From NCBI GenBank assembly GCA_949361645.1, contig OX442430.1, positions 2,527,856 through 2,591,855 of the forward strand: a stretch of DNA of 64,000 bases, given 5' to 3'. The stretch is from Spongilla lacustris (taxonomy: Eukaryota > Porifera > Demospongiae > Spongillida > Spongillidae). The position numbers and the translations under genes were made by a program. Each line of letters starts with the position of its first letter. The stretch's first letter is position 1. Below are positions 21,294-32,823 of the stretch, one piece after another. A model generated the notes under the pieces. The model was not told the origin of the DNA and searched no databases. It worked only from the letters and a program-made list of their open reading frames with translations.

Positions 21294-24200
21294 ATTCAGC
21301 CTGGTGTCTCCCGAAAAGCCGGCCGACAAGACTTTCGAAGAAATTGTGAAGTTGGTTCGTGACCATTTGACACCACCATCTTCGTGTATCGTGCGACGGT
21401 TTTATTTCAACTCTCGTTTCCAAAAAGAGACTGAGACAGTGGGGCAGTTTGTCGCTGAGCTTCGCCGTCTCTCCGAGTACTGTGAGTTTGGGGGTTCGCT
21501 AGACGAGATGTTACGGGATAGGTTGGTGTGTGGGTTACGTGATGTTCGAGTCCAACGCAGGCTTTTCGCCGAACCGAAGCTAACATTCACGAAAGCGTTC
21601 GAGCTGGCGCAGGCGGCCGAGCTCGCCGAGAAAAGTTCACAAGATATTTCAAGGGCGGGTACATCAGTCAACGCTCTGGAACCAAGGAGGGCGACAGCTG
21701 ATCAAAAGGCCGACCATCCTGCTCTTTGTTTCCGTTGCGGAGGTAGACACAGTGCTTCAAAATGTCGTTTCAGGTCTGTGGAGTGCCACAAATGCGGTGA
21801 AAAGGGGCATCTGGCAAGAACGTGCCGCAGCAAGGAACAAACAGTTAAAAAACAGTTCGGTAATAGAGCTGGAAAACAGTCGACAAATCTGCTCGCAGAG
21901 CCGTTAGAGAAAGACGAGGACGTGGAAGACATGTATACCTTGTTCAACGTGAGCGATGTTTCCTTAGCGCCGTTCAGAGTTCCAATGGAGATTAACAAGG
22001 CTAGTCTTGAAATGGAAGTTGATACAGGTGCGGCCGCGTCGGTTATCAGCGAGGTCACCTACAAGACGCTTTGGAAAGAAAAATGCAGTGAGCGGCCTCC
22101 CTTGAAACACACCAATGCGTTGCTCCGTACCTATACTGGTGAAAGACTGCGAATTCTGGGACGAATTTCAGTGCAGGTGCGTTACCAGAAACAAGAAGCC
22201 ACTCTGGGCTTACTGGTAATTGGGGGAGATGGGCCGTCCCTCCTGGGGAGAGATTGGATTGGTAAGTTTCGGTTTTCATCTTGTCTAAATCGTGGAATTT
22301 TCCATACCAGCAGTCAAAGCACCTTGCAGGAGATACTGGGCAAGCATAAAGAGCTATTCAAGGATGAGTTGGGTCTGCTGAAGGGCACTCTGGTCAAGAT
22401 CCATGTAAACGAGACCGCTACTCCCCTCTTTTTCAAGCCGCGAGCTGTTCCATATGCTGTCAGGGAGAAGGTGGAAAAGGAGCTGGAGAGGCTTGAGAAA
22501 CTTGATTGAGGCCATACAATTTTCAGAGTGGGCCGCTCCTGTTGTACCGGTGGTGAAAGGTGACGGCAGCATAAGGCTGTGTGGTGATTATAAGTTGACG
22601 GTCAATCGTGTAGCTAATCTGGAATGTTACCCTCTTCCTCGCATAGACGATTTGCTGGCATCCCTGGGAAAGGGTAAAATGTTCTCGAAGCTGGACCTTG
22701 CAAATGCATATCTACAGTTGGCACTGGAGGACGAGTCAAAGAAGTACGTCACGATTACGACACACAAAGGCCTCTATCGCTACAACAGACTACCTTTTGG
22801 TGTCGCATCGGCGCCAGCTATTTTTCAAAGGACAATGGAGAATCTGCTGAGGGACATAAGCAATGTGGTTGTTTATCTGGATGATATTCTCGTTTCAGGT
22901 TCAACTGAAGCTGAGCACCTTCACACGCTGGATCGTGTCATGTCGCGTTTGGAAGAGCATGGACTACGCTTAAAGCTCTCCAAATGCGTCTTCATGGCTC
23001 CTTCTGTTGAGTACCTGGGCCACCACATCTCAGCTGATGGCATTCGTCCAGCGGAAGGGAAGAAACGCGCCATAGAGGATGCTCCGAGACCTCAGAACGT
23101 TGGGCAGCTGAGATCGTTTGTGGGTCTCCTGAATTATTACGGCAAGTTTTTGCCCAACATGGCTGACATACTCGCTCCACTGTACAGGCTGCTCCGGAAG
23201 GGTGCTGCGTGGTGCTGGGAGGCAGAACAGGGTGCGGCGTTCAACCATGCAAAGCAGCAACTGTCCTCCTCCAGCCTGTTGATCCACTTTGATCCAGAAA
23301 AGGAGTTAATCCTTTCATGTGATGCTTCACCCTACGGGCTTGGAGCAGTTTTGTCTCATCAGCTGAAAGATGGATCTGAGAGGCCGATCGCGTATGCGTC
23401 CCGTACCTTAGCACCTGCCGAAGCCAAATACTCTCAAATAGAAAAGGAAGGCTTAGCGATCGTTTTTGGGGTTAAAAAGTTCCATCAGTACCTTGTGGGC
23501 AGAAGCTTCACGATTTACTCCGATCATAAACCACTACAGTATCTCTTCAGTGAGACACGCCCTGTACCACCGATGGCATCATCAAGAATACAACGGTGGG
23601 CGTTGACTTTAAGTGCCTACAATTATCGTATTGTGTTTAAGTCTGGTGATTCTCAAGCAAATGCCGATGCTTTCAGTAGATTGCCACTTAGTGAGAGTAC
23701 TGCAGATGTGCCTGTTCCCGGGGACACCATATTCATGTTGGAAACACTCAGAACAGGCGACTCTCCTGTGACCGCTGCCGAAATAAAGTCCTGGACGGAT
23801 AAAGATCCTATTCTGTCCCGTGTCAGAAACATGGCTTTGACTGGATGGCAGGCTCACGCTAGTAACGATGCGACTTTTCGTCCATACAAGCAGAGAGAAT
23901 GCGAGCTAAGCGTGCAGGATGGGTGTGTATTGTGGGGGCATCGCGTAGTTATTCCGCCTGCTGGGAGAGAGGCTGTGATGCGTACTCTGCATGATGCTCA
24001 CCCTGGGATCACGCGTATGAAGGGACTAGCTAGAAGTTTTGTTTGGTGGCCTGGGATTGATGCTGACTTAGAGGGCAAAGTAAAAGGTTGTCAAGCTTGT
24101 CAAGAACATGGTAAAGCACCTGCGGTGGCCCCCTTGCACCCGTGGGAGTGGCCAGCCAGACCATGGTCTCGACTTCATTTGGACTTTGCAGGCCCGTTTT

Positions 24201-25093
24201 TGGGAAAAATGTTTATGGTCGTTGTGGATGCGCATTCAAAGTGGTTAGATGTAGCTGTGGTAACAACACCTTCTCAACAGGCCATTAAAGTATTGAGAAA
24301 CCTTTTTGCCACGCATGGTCTACCAGAAATGATAGTTTCAGATAATGGTTCCGCATTCACTAGTGCTGAGTTCCAGACTTTTGTTAAAAGAAATGGCATC
24401 AGGCATGTGAGAAGTGCTCCTTATCATCCATCATCTAATGGACAAGCTGAGAGAGTGGTCCAGACCTTCAAGGAGGCCATTTTGAAAACCACTGGAGATC
24501 TGGATACAAGGCTGGCCAGATTTCTATTTCAGTATCGGCTTACACCACACACAACAACTGGACTTTCACCTGCGGAGATGTTGTTGGGTCGGCGGCCACG
24601 ATCCCACCTGGACCTTTTCCATCCAGACATCTCACCCAAGGTGACTCAAAGACAGGAGCTGCAGAAGGAAGCCCATGATCAACATGCCAAGTATCGCAAG
24701 TTCCAGAATGGGGATTTGGTGTATGCACGTAATTTTCATGGTTCGCCCACATGGGTCCCAGGAGTGGTCACCGCTATGTCTGGTCCTGTGTCCATGGTGA
24801 TACAGCTGGAGGATGGTCAAGCTGTGCGTCGTCATACAGACCATGTAAAGGCTCGGTCACCCACACCTGAGCTGCAAGTCCCTAAGAAGACTACAGCAGC
24901 CCAGCAGGATGAAGTAGTTGACCTTCCAGACATTCAGGAGGAGGCTGCAACAAGAGATGAGGAAAAACCACCCATGGTTCACATCTCAGTACCTCTAGCT
25001 GATGCTGTAATCCAGGCAGTTCCTGAACCCATTCCAAATCCAGTTCCACTCCGTCGGTCTACCAGGGACCGACGCCCACCTGATCGGTTGTAG
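21294..25093 (+). pseudogene. Gypsy B gag-pol, nearly intact, one frameshift
   Basis: The gag domain (KTFEEIVKLVRDHL ... FVAELRRLSEYCEFG) starts without its N-terminus, followed by two zinc knuckles (CFRCGGRHSASKC and CHKCGEKGHLARTC). The protease has VDTGAAASVIS. A single frame break near 22505 separates this from RT ([16 protein letters not shown], box [10 protein letters not shown]), RNase H ([23 protein letters not shown]), the HHCC finger, and integrase with catalytic D in HLDFAGPF, D in VSDNGSAF and E in NGQAERVVQ. The tail [13 protein letters not shown] then TAG is typical of the family. No chromodomain. It is much better preserved than A, so it inserted later. Confidence 0.93.
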
Positions 25094-25120
25094 CAGCAGC
25101 CTTTGCAAGGAGGGAAGAAG

Positions 25121-25341
25121 TGTAATATTTGTACTGTTGACTATGTCTAGTCTCTTTGTCCTTCTCTGTCTGTCATTGTGCATGCTCTATAGATGACGTC
25201 ATAGTTGCCAGTCAGTCTGTCCATCTGTGAATTCCTATATAAGTGTATTGCTTGTGTGAGTACGCACTTTTGAACATAGCCTGCTGCCCGTGATTGGGCT
25301 GCACCATCCAGTCTACTGACAATACGCGTGTAACGTGTACA
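25121..25341 (+). repeat. Single LTR of gypsy B
   Basis: Begins TGTAATATTTGTACTG directly after the polypurine tract and ends ...GTAACGTGTACA, a canonical TG...CA pair. A TATA-like CTATATAAG lies inside at about 25235. No second copy occurs at the 5' side of the insertion. Confidence 0.85.
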
Positions 25342-25349
25342 TTGGCGAC

Positions 25350-26188
25350 ACTACACCGGTTCACTAGATGGCCTGAAGCTATTCCAATTCCGGATATGAC
25401 TGCTACCATTGTCGCTCAAGCATTTATCACCGGGTGGGTTTCACGTTTTGGAATTCCTTCCTCTATCACCACAGATCGTGGAAGGCAATTTGAATCTAAA
25501 TCTTTGGGCCGAACTCATGCATTCATTGGGTACTGTTCGACTTAGAACAACAGCTTATCGCCCCATAGCCAACGGGTTAGTGGAACGCTTTCATCGGCAG
25601 CTAAAGGCTGCCCTCAGAGCCTGTCCAGATCCAGTCCAATGGGTTGACACCTTACCACTTATTCTGCTGGGCATCAGAACCACTCTGAAACAGGATCTTG
25701 GATGCAGTGTTGCAGAATTGGTATATGGTACAACTCTCCATATCCCAGGAGAGTTTTTTACATCTACAGCATCCACAGGTGTTGATGCAGCATCTTATGT
25801 AGAACAGTTGAAGGCAACAATGCGCCACCTGCAGGCTACCACACCTTGAGTAAGTGACAAACCCAAGGTGTATATCTCTAAGGACCTCACTTCCAGTTCT
25901 CACATTTTTGTCCGGCATGATGCTGTGCGAAAACCACTGCAACAGCCTTATAATGGCCACTTCAAGGTCCTTCTACGGTCAGACAAATACTTCACTCTTG
26001 ACATCAACGGCCGCAAGGACACAGTTTCGGTAGATCGGCTGAAACCAGCATATTTGGAGGAGCCACTCAACGACACCACAGAGTCCTCTTCAACCCACTC
26101 AGCTGCAGTTCTTCCAGCTACACCTACTACTCGTTATGGACGCCATACTAAGCCTCCAGATCGTCTTCAGTTAGGCGATCCTCACTAA
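25350..26188 (+). pseudogene. Gypsy A integrase core and C-terminal domain (continuation)
   Basis: Resumes with RFTRWPEAIPIPDMTAT, then the second catalytic Asp in TTDRGRQF, a frameshift near 25510, and the third acid in ANGLVERFHRQLKAAL. After a stop at 25849, another frame gives a GPY/F-like segment (QPYNGHFKVL ... VDRLKPAYLEE) and the end GDPH before TAA. The canonical Gly-Pro is degenerate. Together with 18227-21290 this completes element A's pol. Confidence 0.9.
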
Positions 26189-26216
26189 GGGGGGGAGGGG
26201 GGGGGGGGGGGGGTAC

Positions 26217-26320
26217 TGTTGCGTACATATTCGAATACACATATGAACTCATTATGTAATGCTATGTCACATGATGTAAATTAGTGATGATTATTTTTGG
26301 TCGCATGAAAGCACGTCACA
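26217..26320 (+). repeat. 3' LTR of gypsy element A
   Basis: TGTTGCGTACATATTCG ... GCACGTCACA, preceded by the polypurine tract AAGGGGGGGAGGGG that includes a 17-G run. It keeps the canonical TG start lost in the left LTR. Confidence 0.92.
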
Positions 26321-27540
26321 CATTCATGTTTCGGACTGCTAACCGGTTTTACCGGTTGTGTAGTATATAATGTGTGCGCACATGTTAACTGTATGTGGCT
26401 TTTTGTCCCAGTGTAATGAACCCATGTGAGTATCTAGCGTACATCACATAAAGTCACTACTTCTGCTGTGGGATATATATTATGTGATATTGCAAAGGAA
26501 AGTGGGGAAAGCAAAAATACTATACCCTGGTAATCATTTCAACCTCTCTGTCTCTTCACTGGATGGAAGTTAAGGCGTAGTAATGGAGCTAGAACAGAGA
26601 GATGCTATTTTCTCATTTGTTTTACCTGGTAAGTATTTGTGCTACATACTGTCAAAAACTCTGACTTCTCCGAAACTAAAAACAATTGTTGAGACAGTTA
26701 TCCAGACAGTGACTTGATGCCACATTTAAATGTGTCTATTTTCTCAGGTTGAAAGGCTTGCACTTACATTGCATGGCCTGCACATAGATAGTCTCGTTCC
26801 CATGTTTGTCTTTCCGTATAGACCCTATGCACACGCATAAATGAATAATTATCATCACGTGATTCGCTTGTGACTTCTTTAAGACTGACAGTTTTACGAG
26901 GTAAAGGAGAGTACTTTTGAGTTGGAAATCATTAAAAAAAACTTTCAAAAAAGAATAATTATGTGAGTTCTCTGTTCAACGTGTTGCTCTGGTGTTTTGA
27001 TGGCCGCTGTACGCCTTGTTTTCCCTCTGGAGGTCGGTAGAAGTGATTAAGAATATAAGTTTTAGAATAACCAGCATATTTATCATCCGTAGAGTGCGCC
27101 AAAAAAGGTTTTACTTTACCTGCATGTACTAAGCGAATGGGCATAATTCAATTTTGTTGTGGATGTAATAGGGCAAATTGTGCTCCCTTTTGCCACTTGT
27201 ATTCAATATGCATTCACAAATATCATTCTAGGAAGGTTCTAAATTGCGCATCATCTTACAGCACTTTTGGATCATGTTCTGTTGCAGAGTTACATGTATA
27301 ATAAATTCTATTTTGAATTCCATCGATGCCCCGAAATTGTAAACTTGCACTGAGACCAAAATGGAAGCGATATCATTCATAAGGGAGTTGCTCTGATGAT
27401 GTTTCAGTTGACCCTGCTCCAGTCACTATTGCAAGTTGTGAAACTGTCTTTAGTCTAATATGACATATAGGTTTGGTGTGTCTCATTCACTCAGGTAACT
27501 GTTTCATGCCTCTTCAGTTAACAATTGGTCCTCATTATGC
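26321..27540. other. Stretch without a confirmed gene
   Basis: A possible first exon begins ATGGAGCTAGAACAGAGAG at 26583 and meets a gtaagt donor near 26629, but no partner exon was found. A sequence AGACCCTA(T/C)GCACACGCATAAA at 26820 recurs in the same orientation at 28943, bracketing the transposase relic at 27541. The two could be remnants of a repeat flanking it. Confidence 0.4.
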
Positions 27541-27935
27541 ATGGTTCAGAGGAGTCTGAGCCCCCCCCCCCCCCCTTATATTCACTGGCCTAGTAAAGTG
27601 AAGAAGAGTATGCCACAAACATTTTTAAAAAAGTTTTATGGTAGATGCATTTATGTACTTGACTGCACAGAGATATTCATAGAGAGACCTATTTATCTTG
27701 TTGCAGGCCAATATACCATGCATTTCTTATTGCTATATTATCCCTGAGGGCACTTTATTTGTCCCTTCAAAACTTGGAAGAGCATTTATCCAGCGAGTAC
27801 AGAGCAATGTGGCATTTAAAAAAATCTGTTGCATGGTGACATCACATTAGCTGATCGTGGCTTCACAGTAGAAGACACAGTGGGTCTTTATTGTGCTCAA
27901 GTTGTTGCTCCTCCTATCAGTACTATAGGTAAAAA
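27541..27935 (+). pseudogene. DDE_Tnp_4-type transposase relic
   Basis: After a run of 15 C the frame reads WPSKVKKSMPQTFLKKF and YVLDCTEIFIERPIYL, the first catalytic block of DDE_Tnp_4 transposases (usually I(I/V)D(G/C)TEIFIERP). A stop at 27747 and frame changes follow. Then [15 protein letters not shown], the second-Asp block, and [11 protein letters not shown], a conserved downstream segment, appear near 27830-27935. It is non-functional. In animals this family often pairs with a THAP domain (ISL2EU group); a THAP-bearing element lies at 42-44 kb. Confidence 0.65.
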
Positions 27936-29359
27936 AAAATCTGAAGGCTGGTAAAGGAAAATATATATCACATGCAAGAATTCATGTTGAATTTCTCTCG
28001 TATATACCACCATTCTGAACGACATTATGATGACTGATTACACTTCTAAAAAACAATAGAAATGATTGGCTGTACAATTGGCTGCAATAGCATCACACTT
28101 CAGTTATATATTCCTCCTCTGCTGCAGATGAATTTGTGTTGCTGCTTTTTGATTTGAGTACCATTTCCCAAGGTAAAAGGTTTGTACCTTTATTTGTGAC
28201 TGTGCTTAACCTGAGAGATAGATAAGTTTAAAAATTAAAAAAAAAACTATAAACACTACATTCAACTGATTCAAGGCAATGCCGCTAGGCCTAGCTAATA
28301 CGGCATCTTTTGGGCTGGCTTTGCTAGATCAAGGCAAATGTTTAGCTGTTTGATTTGCAGCAGCTTTATGTCGACGTCACTTACGTAGCCCGCTGAAAAG
28401 TACGTCCGAACTTCGGTACTTCCATATAGCCATATAGCCTTATAGGCTTTCAACTCCTCTTTATGTACGAACTGGGAAAAGGAACCAAACAAAATTAAAT
28501 GCACATGTACTTATGTAGAAAAAAATCTACTGATATGCTGGATCCTGGCATCAATCAGATCGCTCGACAAACAATGCGTCTTCCTCAATGAAGCACATAT
28601 AGATTTGGTTGAGAATTGCCGGCCAGTTCATTCCCACCAGGTTCAGCAGCAATGCAGGCAATAGTTCAGTAATGATGCAAAATATCAAGAACTAGGCTGC
28701 GTTTGCATCCCTCATGATCAGGTGGTAGATTCGTTTGGATTTTGGAGTCAGAAGGTCAACATAGAGACTGCATGGAATATGTCAACGGGAGGTGATATCG
28801 TGATCAGAAACGTTCCTTTAGACAGTACGTGGTATTGCTCGACTTGCATATCCACGATTCTTTCTTGCATGCGGAGGTTCGGAATTGCGGCGAAATAAGT
28901 AATCTTAATAACATATACAATGTATATAGTACTATATAGTACAGACCCTACGCACACGCATAAAAGGGCATGGCAGTCATGTGACATGACACAATTTAGT
29001 GCGACGAAGAATCCGATGTTTACAAGTAGCTAGACACTGCGGGGAAGCACCGCGCTGCATGCATCAAAGAAACTAGCGAAGTCATGCGAAGATGTATTTA
29101 TTTAGCGAAGTCATGCGAATAATGGTCAACATGACCGTTGGAAAGGATGTCAGCAGAAGTCATCACAGACAACCTTGAGCTGAGAAACTCATGCACCTTG
29201 TATAGTACAAATGAACTAGTAAGCTTAATTAAGGTTGCACGCGCAAGTGCAGCTGCTGTTGGGTGGTATTATAATCAACACATGACTTTGAAAACGACAC
29301 AACCCCAGCCCAGTCCCTCCACATAATAGTAATTATTTATCACAAACGATAATACAGCA
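27936..29359. other. Stretch without a confirmed gene, upstream of the receptor's 3' end
   Basis: Coding-like fragments at 28560-28790 (CVFLNEAHIDLVEN, CVCIPHDQVV) have stops between them and were not assigned. A direct repeat AGCGAAGTCATGCGA occurs at 29074 and 29103. Nothing else was recognised. Confidence 0.4.
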
Positions 29360-30274
29360 TCAGACAAATAGCGGTTCTCGCAGTAGTGCTAGTTGAATGA
29401 TGTGCTTGTACATCGGTCGACGTCTTTTTGCACGTCGATATTTGGCTACACATACATGAGCTATTAAGGTTATCCCTGACGTTATGCTCCACATAGGGAC
29501 ACATACAGAAATGGTAAATAACAGAGGTATGTTCGGTGAGGTGGTTGAAGATGAATATCTATCGACGTTAAATACAAAAACTGGTATGAAGAATATAAAG
29601 AACAATAGTGGAAAAGCAGCCAACGGAAGGAGTTGTTGAAGTGCCTTCCAAAACGGATCACGATCTGTGATTTCTTCGTACCGTGATCTCAAATATACCG
29701 TACGAGCCAGCTTTATCACCATAACAGCCATGGCAGAGGACGATAGTAGAAGAATACTCATCGCTGGTACGTCCCAAAGTACTCCATTTTCGATGAGATA
29801 CGTAGTATCGTTTGGAGCATAAATATAGCACGTGCCTATGGAATATTGATACGTATTTGTTATCAGAGGTACAACAGCTATCACCGCTGGTAGTAGTAGT
29901 GACGTCACAACGTACATCACTTCTAGCTTCTTCAGGTTCCTTTCGAGTACCGCAAAACAGAAGAGATGAATGGTTACCCACATTGTCAAGAGGAGCTTCA
30001 CCCACTGAGAGTATAGGCCAAACCAACCAATGGCTTTACATAATCGATCATACAGTTTTGGATTGCTGTTGTAGTTTATGAACGTAACCGTCTCGATGAT
30101 ATCCATTAATGCTAAGAACAACGAAGACAACACATGGTAGAGAGCCAGTCGATAGACGACCGTTTTGCACAGCCTAAAACCGAATACCAAGATGGCTGCC
30201 AGCAAGCACAAGAGTATAGCGAGGACATTGAGCGAAACGTATACATTCCCTGGAGTGGTAACGATATCATTCAT
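29360..30274 (-). CDS. Seven-transmembrane receptor (GPCR), single exon
   Basis: A 304-residue intact ORF with seven hydrophobic segments: about 12-33, 40-62, 88-112, 122-142, 168-190, 218-240 and 250-272. Conserved extracellular cysteines are visible at the start of TM3 (RLCKAIGWFG) and in loop 2 (SIGTCYIYAP). Charged cytoplasmic loops include RSRYEEITDRD, and the basic tail is KYRRAKRRRP. It should be a plasma-membrane receptor coupling to G proteins; the ligand is unknown. The DRY motif is not evident, and TM4-TM7 lack rhodopsin NPxxY, so it may belong to a sponge-expanded or cAMP/adhesion-like group. N-glycosylation sites are few. No introns, as is common in lineage-expanded receptors. 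Confidence 0.8.
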   Translation of the reverse strand: MNDIVTTPGNVYVSLNVLAILLCLLAAILVFGFRLCKTVVYRLALYHVLSSLFLALMDIIETVTFINYNSNPKLYDRLCKAIGWFGLYSQWVKLLLTMWVTIHLFCFAVLERNLKKLEVMYVVTSLLLPAVIAVVPLITNTYQYSIGTCYIYAPNDTTYLIENGVLWDVPAMSILLLSSSAMAVMVIKLARTVYLRSRYEEITDRDPFWKALQQLLPLAAFPLLFFIFFIPVFVFNVDRYSSSTTSPNIPLLFTISVCVPMWSITSGITLIAHVCVAKYRRAKRRRPMYKHIIQLALLREPLFV

Positions 30275-30899
30275 TTCTGAAGCTCGTGTTTGAAAATGCG
30301 ACTGAACTGTAAAATGGTGAAGTTATTTAATAAAACTATTTCACACGCCGGTGCACGTGACGGGACGTACTTGGATTGCTTTTTTAAACGCGCTAAATGA
30401 TTCATGTAAAAGGGAAAGTGCATAATTATTCTACATGTATAGTCTAACTGATATATCGGTCGATCTGTGTGCGTGTTCAGCAGTATTAAGATCAGAAATC
30501 ATGGGCTTGGATCAAGCACACGTAAGCATATGTTCAAGATATAAGCGAAATCAAACAAATTCAACATTTTTCAAGTTCATGAATGCATAAAAGAACTTAC
30601 ATTAATAATTAGACCATGAAAGATCAAGCAAATGAATAGCTTGATCTTCAGTATCACGAGCTGCATGGCTCAGTTGGAGACAAACAACACTTTGGTTTGT
30701 GTGTAGCGGCGAGCCACGCAAAAAAGAGGCATAATGGACTCCCACTACCCCGGCTATAAAGGTGTAAATTACTCCTAGGATCCTAGGCACACACGAATTC
30801 TATAAACTACGCGTAGCTTAAGTAACCTGTTGAAGTGAGAAAGGAAGCTTGCATGGATAAGGATGAATTTGATCAGTTGTAGTAATGTGGAGGACTCTC
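30275..30899. other. Region upstream of the 7TM receptor
   Basis: This would contain the receptor promoter (minus strand). No TATA box at a convincing distance was seen. No other gene was recognised. Confidence 0.4.
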
Positions 30900-31140
30900 C
30901 CTGGTTACCCTCTTCCCTGGTTACCCTATCCCTGGTTACCCTATCCCTGGTTACCCTATCCCTGGTTACCCTATCCCTGGTTACCCTATCCCTGGTTACC
31001 CTATCCCTGGTTACCCTATCCCTGGTTACCCTATCCCTGGTTACCCTATCCCTGGTTACCCTATCCCTGGTTACCCTATCCCTGGTTACCCTATCCCTGG
31101 TTACCCTATCCCTGGTTACCCTATCCCTGGTTACCCTCTC
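30900..31140. repeat. 15 bp minisatellite, 16 copies
   Basis: The unit CCTGGTTACCCTATC is repeated 16 times; the first (16 bp, ...TCTT) and last (...CTC) units are variants. Because 15 is a multiple of 3, all frames give five-residue repeats (VTLSL, WLPYP; VTRDR on the minus strand). The predicted repeat proteins are artefacts. Copies are otherwise identical, suggesting recent expansion. The unit is reminiscent of TTACCC telomere-like words but is not a telomeric repeat. Confidence 0.97.
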
Positions 31141-31387
31141 AAGTCTCACTCCCCAACTAAATGTCCTTGCGTGAGATTTGCCCAAGATTACTCAAGCTTG
31201 CCTTCTTGCAAAAGACTTGCCCAAGATTACTCAAGATCATGCCTTGCGTAAGATACTTTAAATTCAGCACACAGGACAATGTTAATTTGTTAACTTTGTT
31301 GCCCACTTTAGTGAGTTTAGTCAAATTTCTTCATGCTATAGATTACACTGATGCAAATTGCATTTATGATGTCAGCCCAGGTTTGAG

Positions 31388-31512
31388 CCGGTGTCACATG
31401 CACAGGCATGTGGGTCCACCCCCCATTTTGGGTCCAGGGGTACCCATATGCCTAGGCAACTGGGTCCCCCCCTCCCGGACCCATATACCTAGGCAATAGG
31501 GTCCGGGTAATT
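31388..31512. mobile_element. CTAG-palindrome element E1 (GGGTCC type)
   Basis: It begins CCGGTGTCA and holds repeated half-palindromes around CTAG: ATGCCTAGGCAA...GGGTCC and GGACCCATATACCTAGGCAA. It shares its terminus and layout with elements at 46.4, 50.5, 52.3 and 52.6 kb but has its own middle sequence. The right end is uncertain; a G-rich stretch follows at 31538-31562. No coding capacity. Confidence 0.55.
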
Positions 31513-32160
31513 ATTTGTACATCCAGACATCTTAGTCCGGGTAGGGGGTGGAGGGGGGGGGGATGACCGAGTTTCCTGATGCGTTTACGATAGACACATT
31601 TTTTCAGTTTTACTGTCTCAACGGCGTCCGTCAGCCGTTACACTGTAACACAATAAAATAAATAAATAAATAAATAAATAAAAATAAGTTGAGCAAATAC
31701 AAACAATGAATGGGTCATGTTCAATAAGTACATGCGCAACTGTTTCTTCGTAGTATACAGGACTTAATGATTGACCTGTCGATCCCAACTGATGCAATTT
31801 TGAGACACGCTAGGAAACTATCATCACTGCATGTGCTCAGCCGGGTAATATATACATCTGTCATTTGCATCCAGGGCTCTGGAGGCAACTTAGATCAACC
31901 AGGGAGAGGGCCCTCCCGCGCGAGGCGCGGAAGCTTTCAGTGCAGTGGAATATTCCTACATGAAAACCACATGCAGTTTCATAACAAAATCAGTGCTTCC
32001 GACAGCACTATAATAAGTACGCATATAGTTTTGAAGTAACAAGCAAGCCATCGTTATTGAATGGCATATATATAATATTATAATAATGATATACCCACTC
32101 AACGAGCGATATACAATTATACCAGTGTAACAATTTCTGATATCTAACTATTATCCTTGC
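31513..32160. other. Stretch without a recognised gene
   Basis: It contains an (AAAT)n microsatellite at about 31652-31684 and a G-rich tract near 31540-31562. ORFs here show no family resemblance. It may be intron or flank of the duplicated-exon locus that follows. Confidence 0.45.
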
Positions 32161-32214
32161 CTTATATGCTTTGAATGGAAGAAAGCGGTTATGGGACACC
32201 AGTTGAAGGGATTC
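32161..32214 (-). CDS. 54-nt exon, copy 1 of a tandem exon duplication
   Basis: Encodes ESLQLVSHNRFLPFKAYK on the minus strand, preceded by the acceptor AAATTAAAG and followed by a GC donor (AAG|gcaagg). It is the same length as copy 2 and 13 of the 18 residues match it or are close. The length is divisible by 3, so inclusion or skipping keeps frame. The parent protein was not recognised and no other exons were assigned. Confidence 0.5.
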
Positions 32215-32259
32215 CTTTAATTTCCATGAGTGCAATGATTACATCTCCCTGCATGTATA

Positions 32260-32545
32260 TATACATATTCTTTCCACTACCCTTAGCTTACTCTTCCTCC
32301 TACATGTACCTACCAAAACCCATACTCCTTACTTCACATACTGCTAGCACAATTCCTCCCCTTACCTACTACTACCCCTACTCCACCCCTTACATGTACC
32401 TACTACTAGCCTCACTCCTCCCCTTACCTACTAGTACCCTACTCCTCCCCTTACCTACCACTACCCCTACTCCTCCCCTTACCTACTACTACCTGTACAT
32501 GTACTCCTACACTTACCAACTAACACCCTAGCTCCTCCCCTTATC
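32260..32545. repeat. Pyrimidine-rich CCTACTACTACC low-complexity repeat
   Basis: Degenerate repeats of CTACTACTACCCCTACTCCTCCCCTTAC fill this interval, and similar sequence recurs at 32940-33045. Both follow the downstream side of one 54-nt exon copy, so the duplication unit (about 660 bp) includes exon, intron and this repeat. Confidence 0.75.
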
Positions 32546-32823
32546 TACTACATGACCAATTCTTACGCTACCTGAATCAGATCAGATATCCAACGGTAAG
32601 ACTTAATTTCTCATGGAATCCAATAGTATCTGGAACAAGGTCTTTACATTTCAGGAAATTAAGCCCGTCTCATGACTGAATCACACCACCTTTGGGTAGT
32701 GGATGTGATTCAGGTAGTGCAATAATGTGTACAACCCTAAGTCCTCCCCTTTACTAATACCACACTCCTCCCAGATGATGTCCATATGAGATTGCCAGTG
32801 TGACTGCTAACTATTACCCTTAC

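Larger units (their letters stand above)
21291..25349 (+). mobile_element. Ty3/gypsy retrotransposon B, 5'-truncated, inside A's integrase
   Basis: Element A reads SYLLTI up to about 21290 and resumes at HRFTRWPEAI at about 25355, so everything between is inserted. The insert starts mid-gag, lacking the 5' LTR and gag N-terminus. It runs through pol, a polypurine tract (AAGGAGGGAAGAAG), one 221 bp LTR (25121-25341) and then TTGGCGAC, which looks like the start of a primer-binding site. A normal integrated copy would not have such a sequence after its 3' LTR. Confidence 0.85.
18078..26320 (+). mobile_element. Ty3/gypsy LTR retrotransposon A (decayed, interrupted)
   Basis: Short direct LTRs (115 and 104 bp) bound a gag-pol region in the order gag, protease, RT, RNase H, integrase, the Ty3/gypsy order. 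A primer-binding-site-like sequence TTGGTGACCC follows the left LTR, and a G-rich polypurine tract precedes the right LTR. No matching target duplication was found at the ends. The integrase is split by element B. Multiple frameshifts and stops show that this copy is old. Confidence 0.9.

Noticed and set aside
18227..26188. One single long retrotransposon
   Set aside because: Two complete domain sets (two RT, two RNase H, two gag-like regions) and the split integrase require two nested elements.
30900..31140. Interstitial telomeric repeat
   Set aside because: The 15 bp unit contains TTACCC but not a TTAGGG/CCCTAA array.
30775..31185. ORFs with VTRDR, VTLSL or WLPYP repeats
   Set aside because: Artefacts of the 15 bp minisatellite.
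32175..32531. 118-codon Tyr/Pro/Leu-rich ORF
   Set aside because: Translation of the CTACTACC low-complexity repeat; the opposite strand carries the plausible exon.
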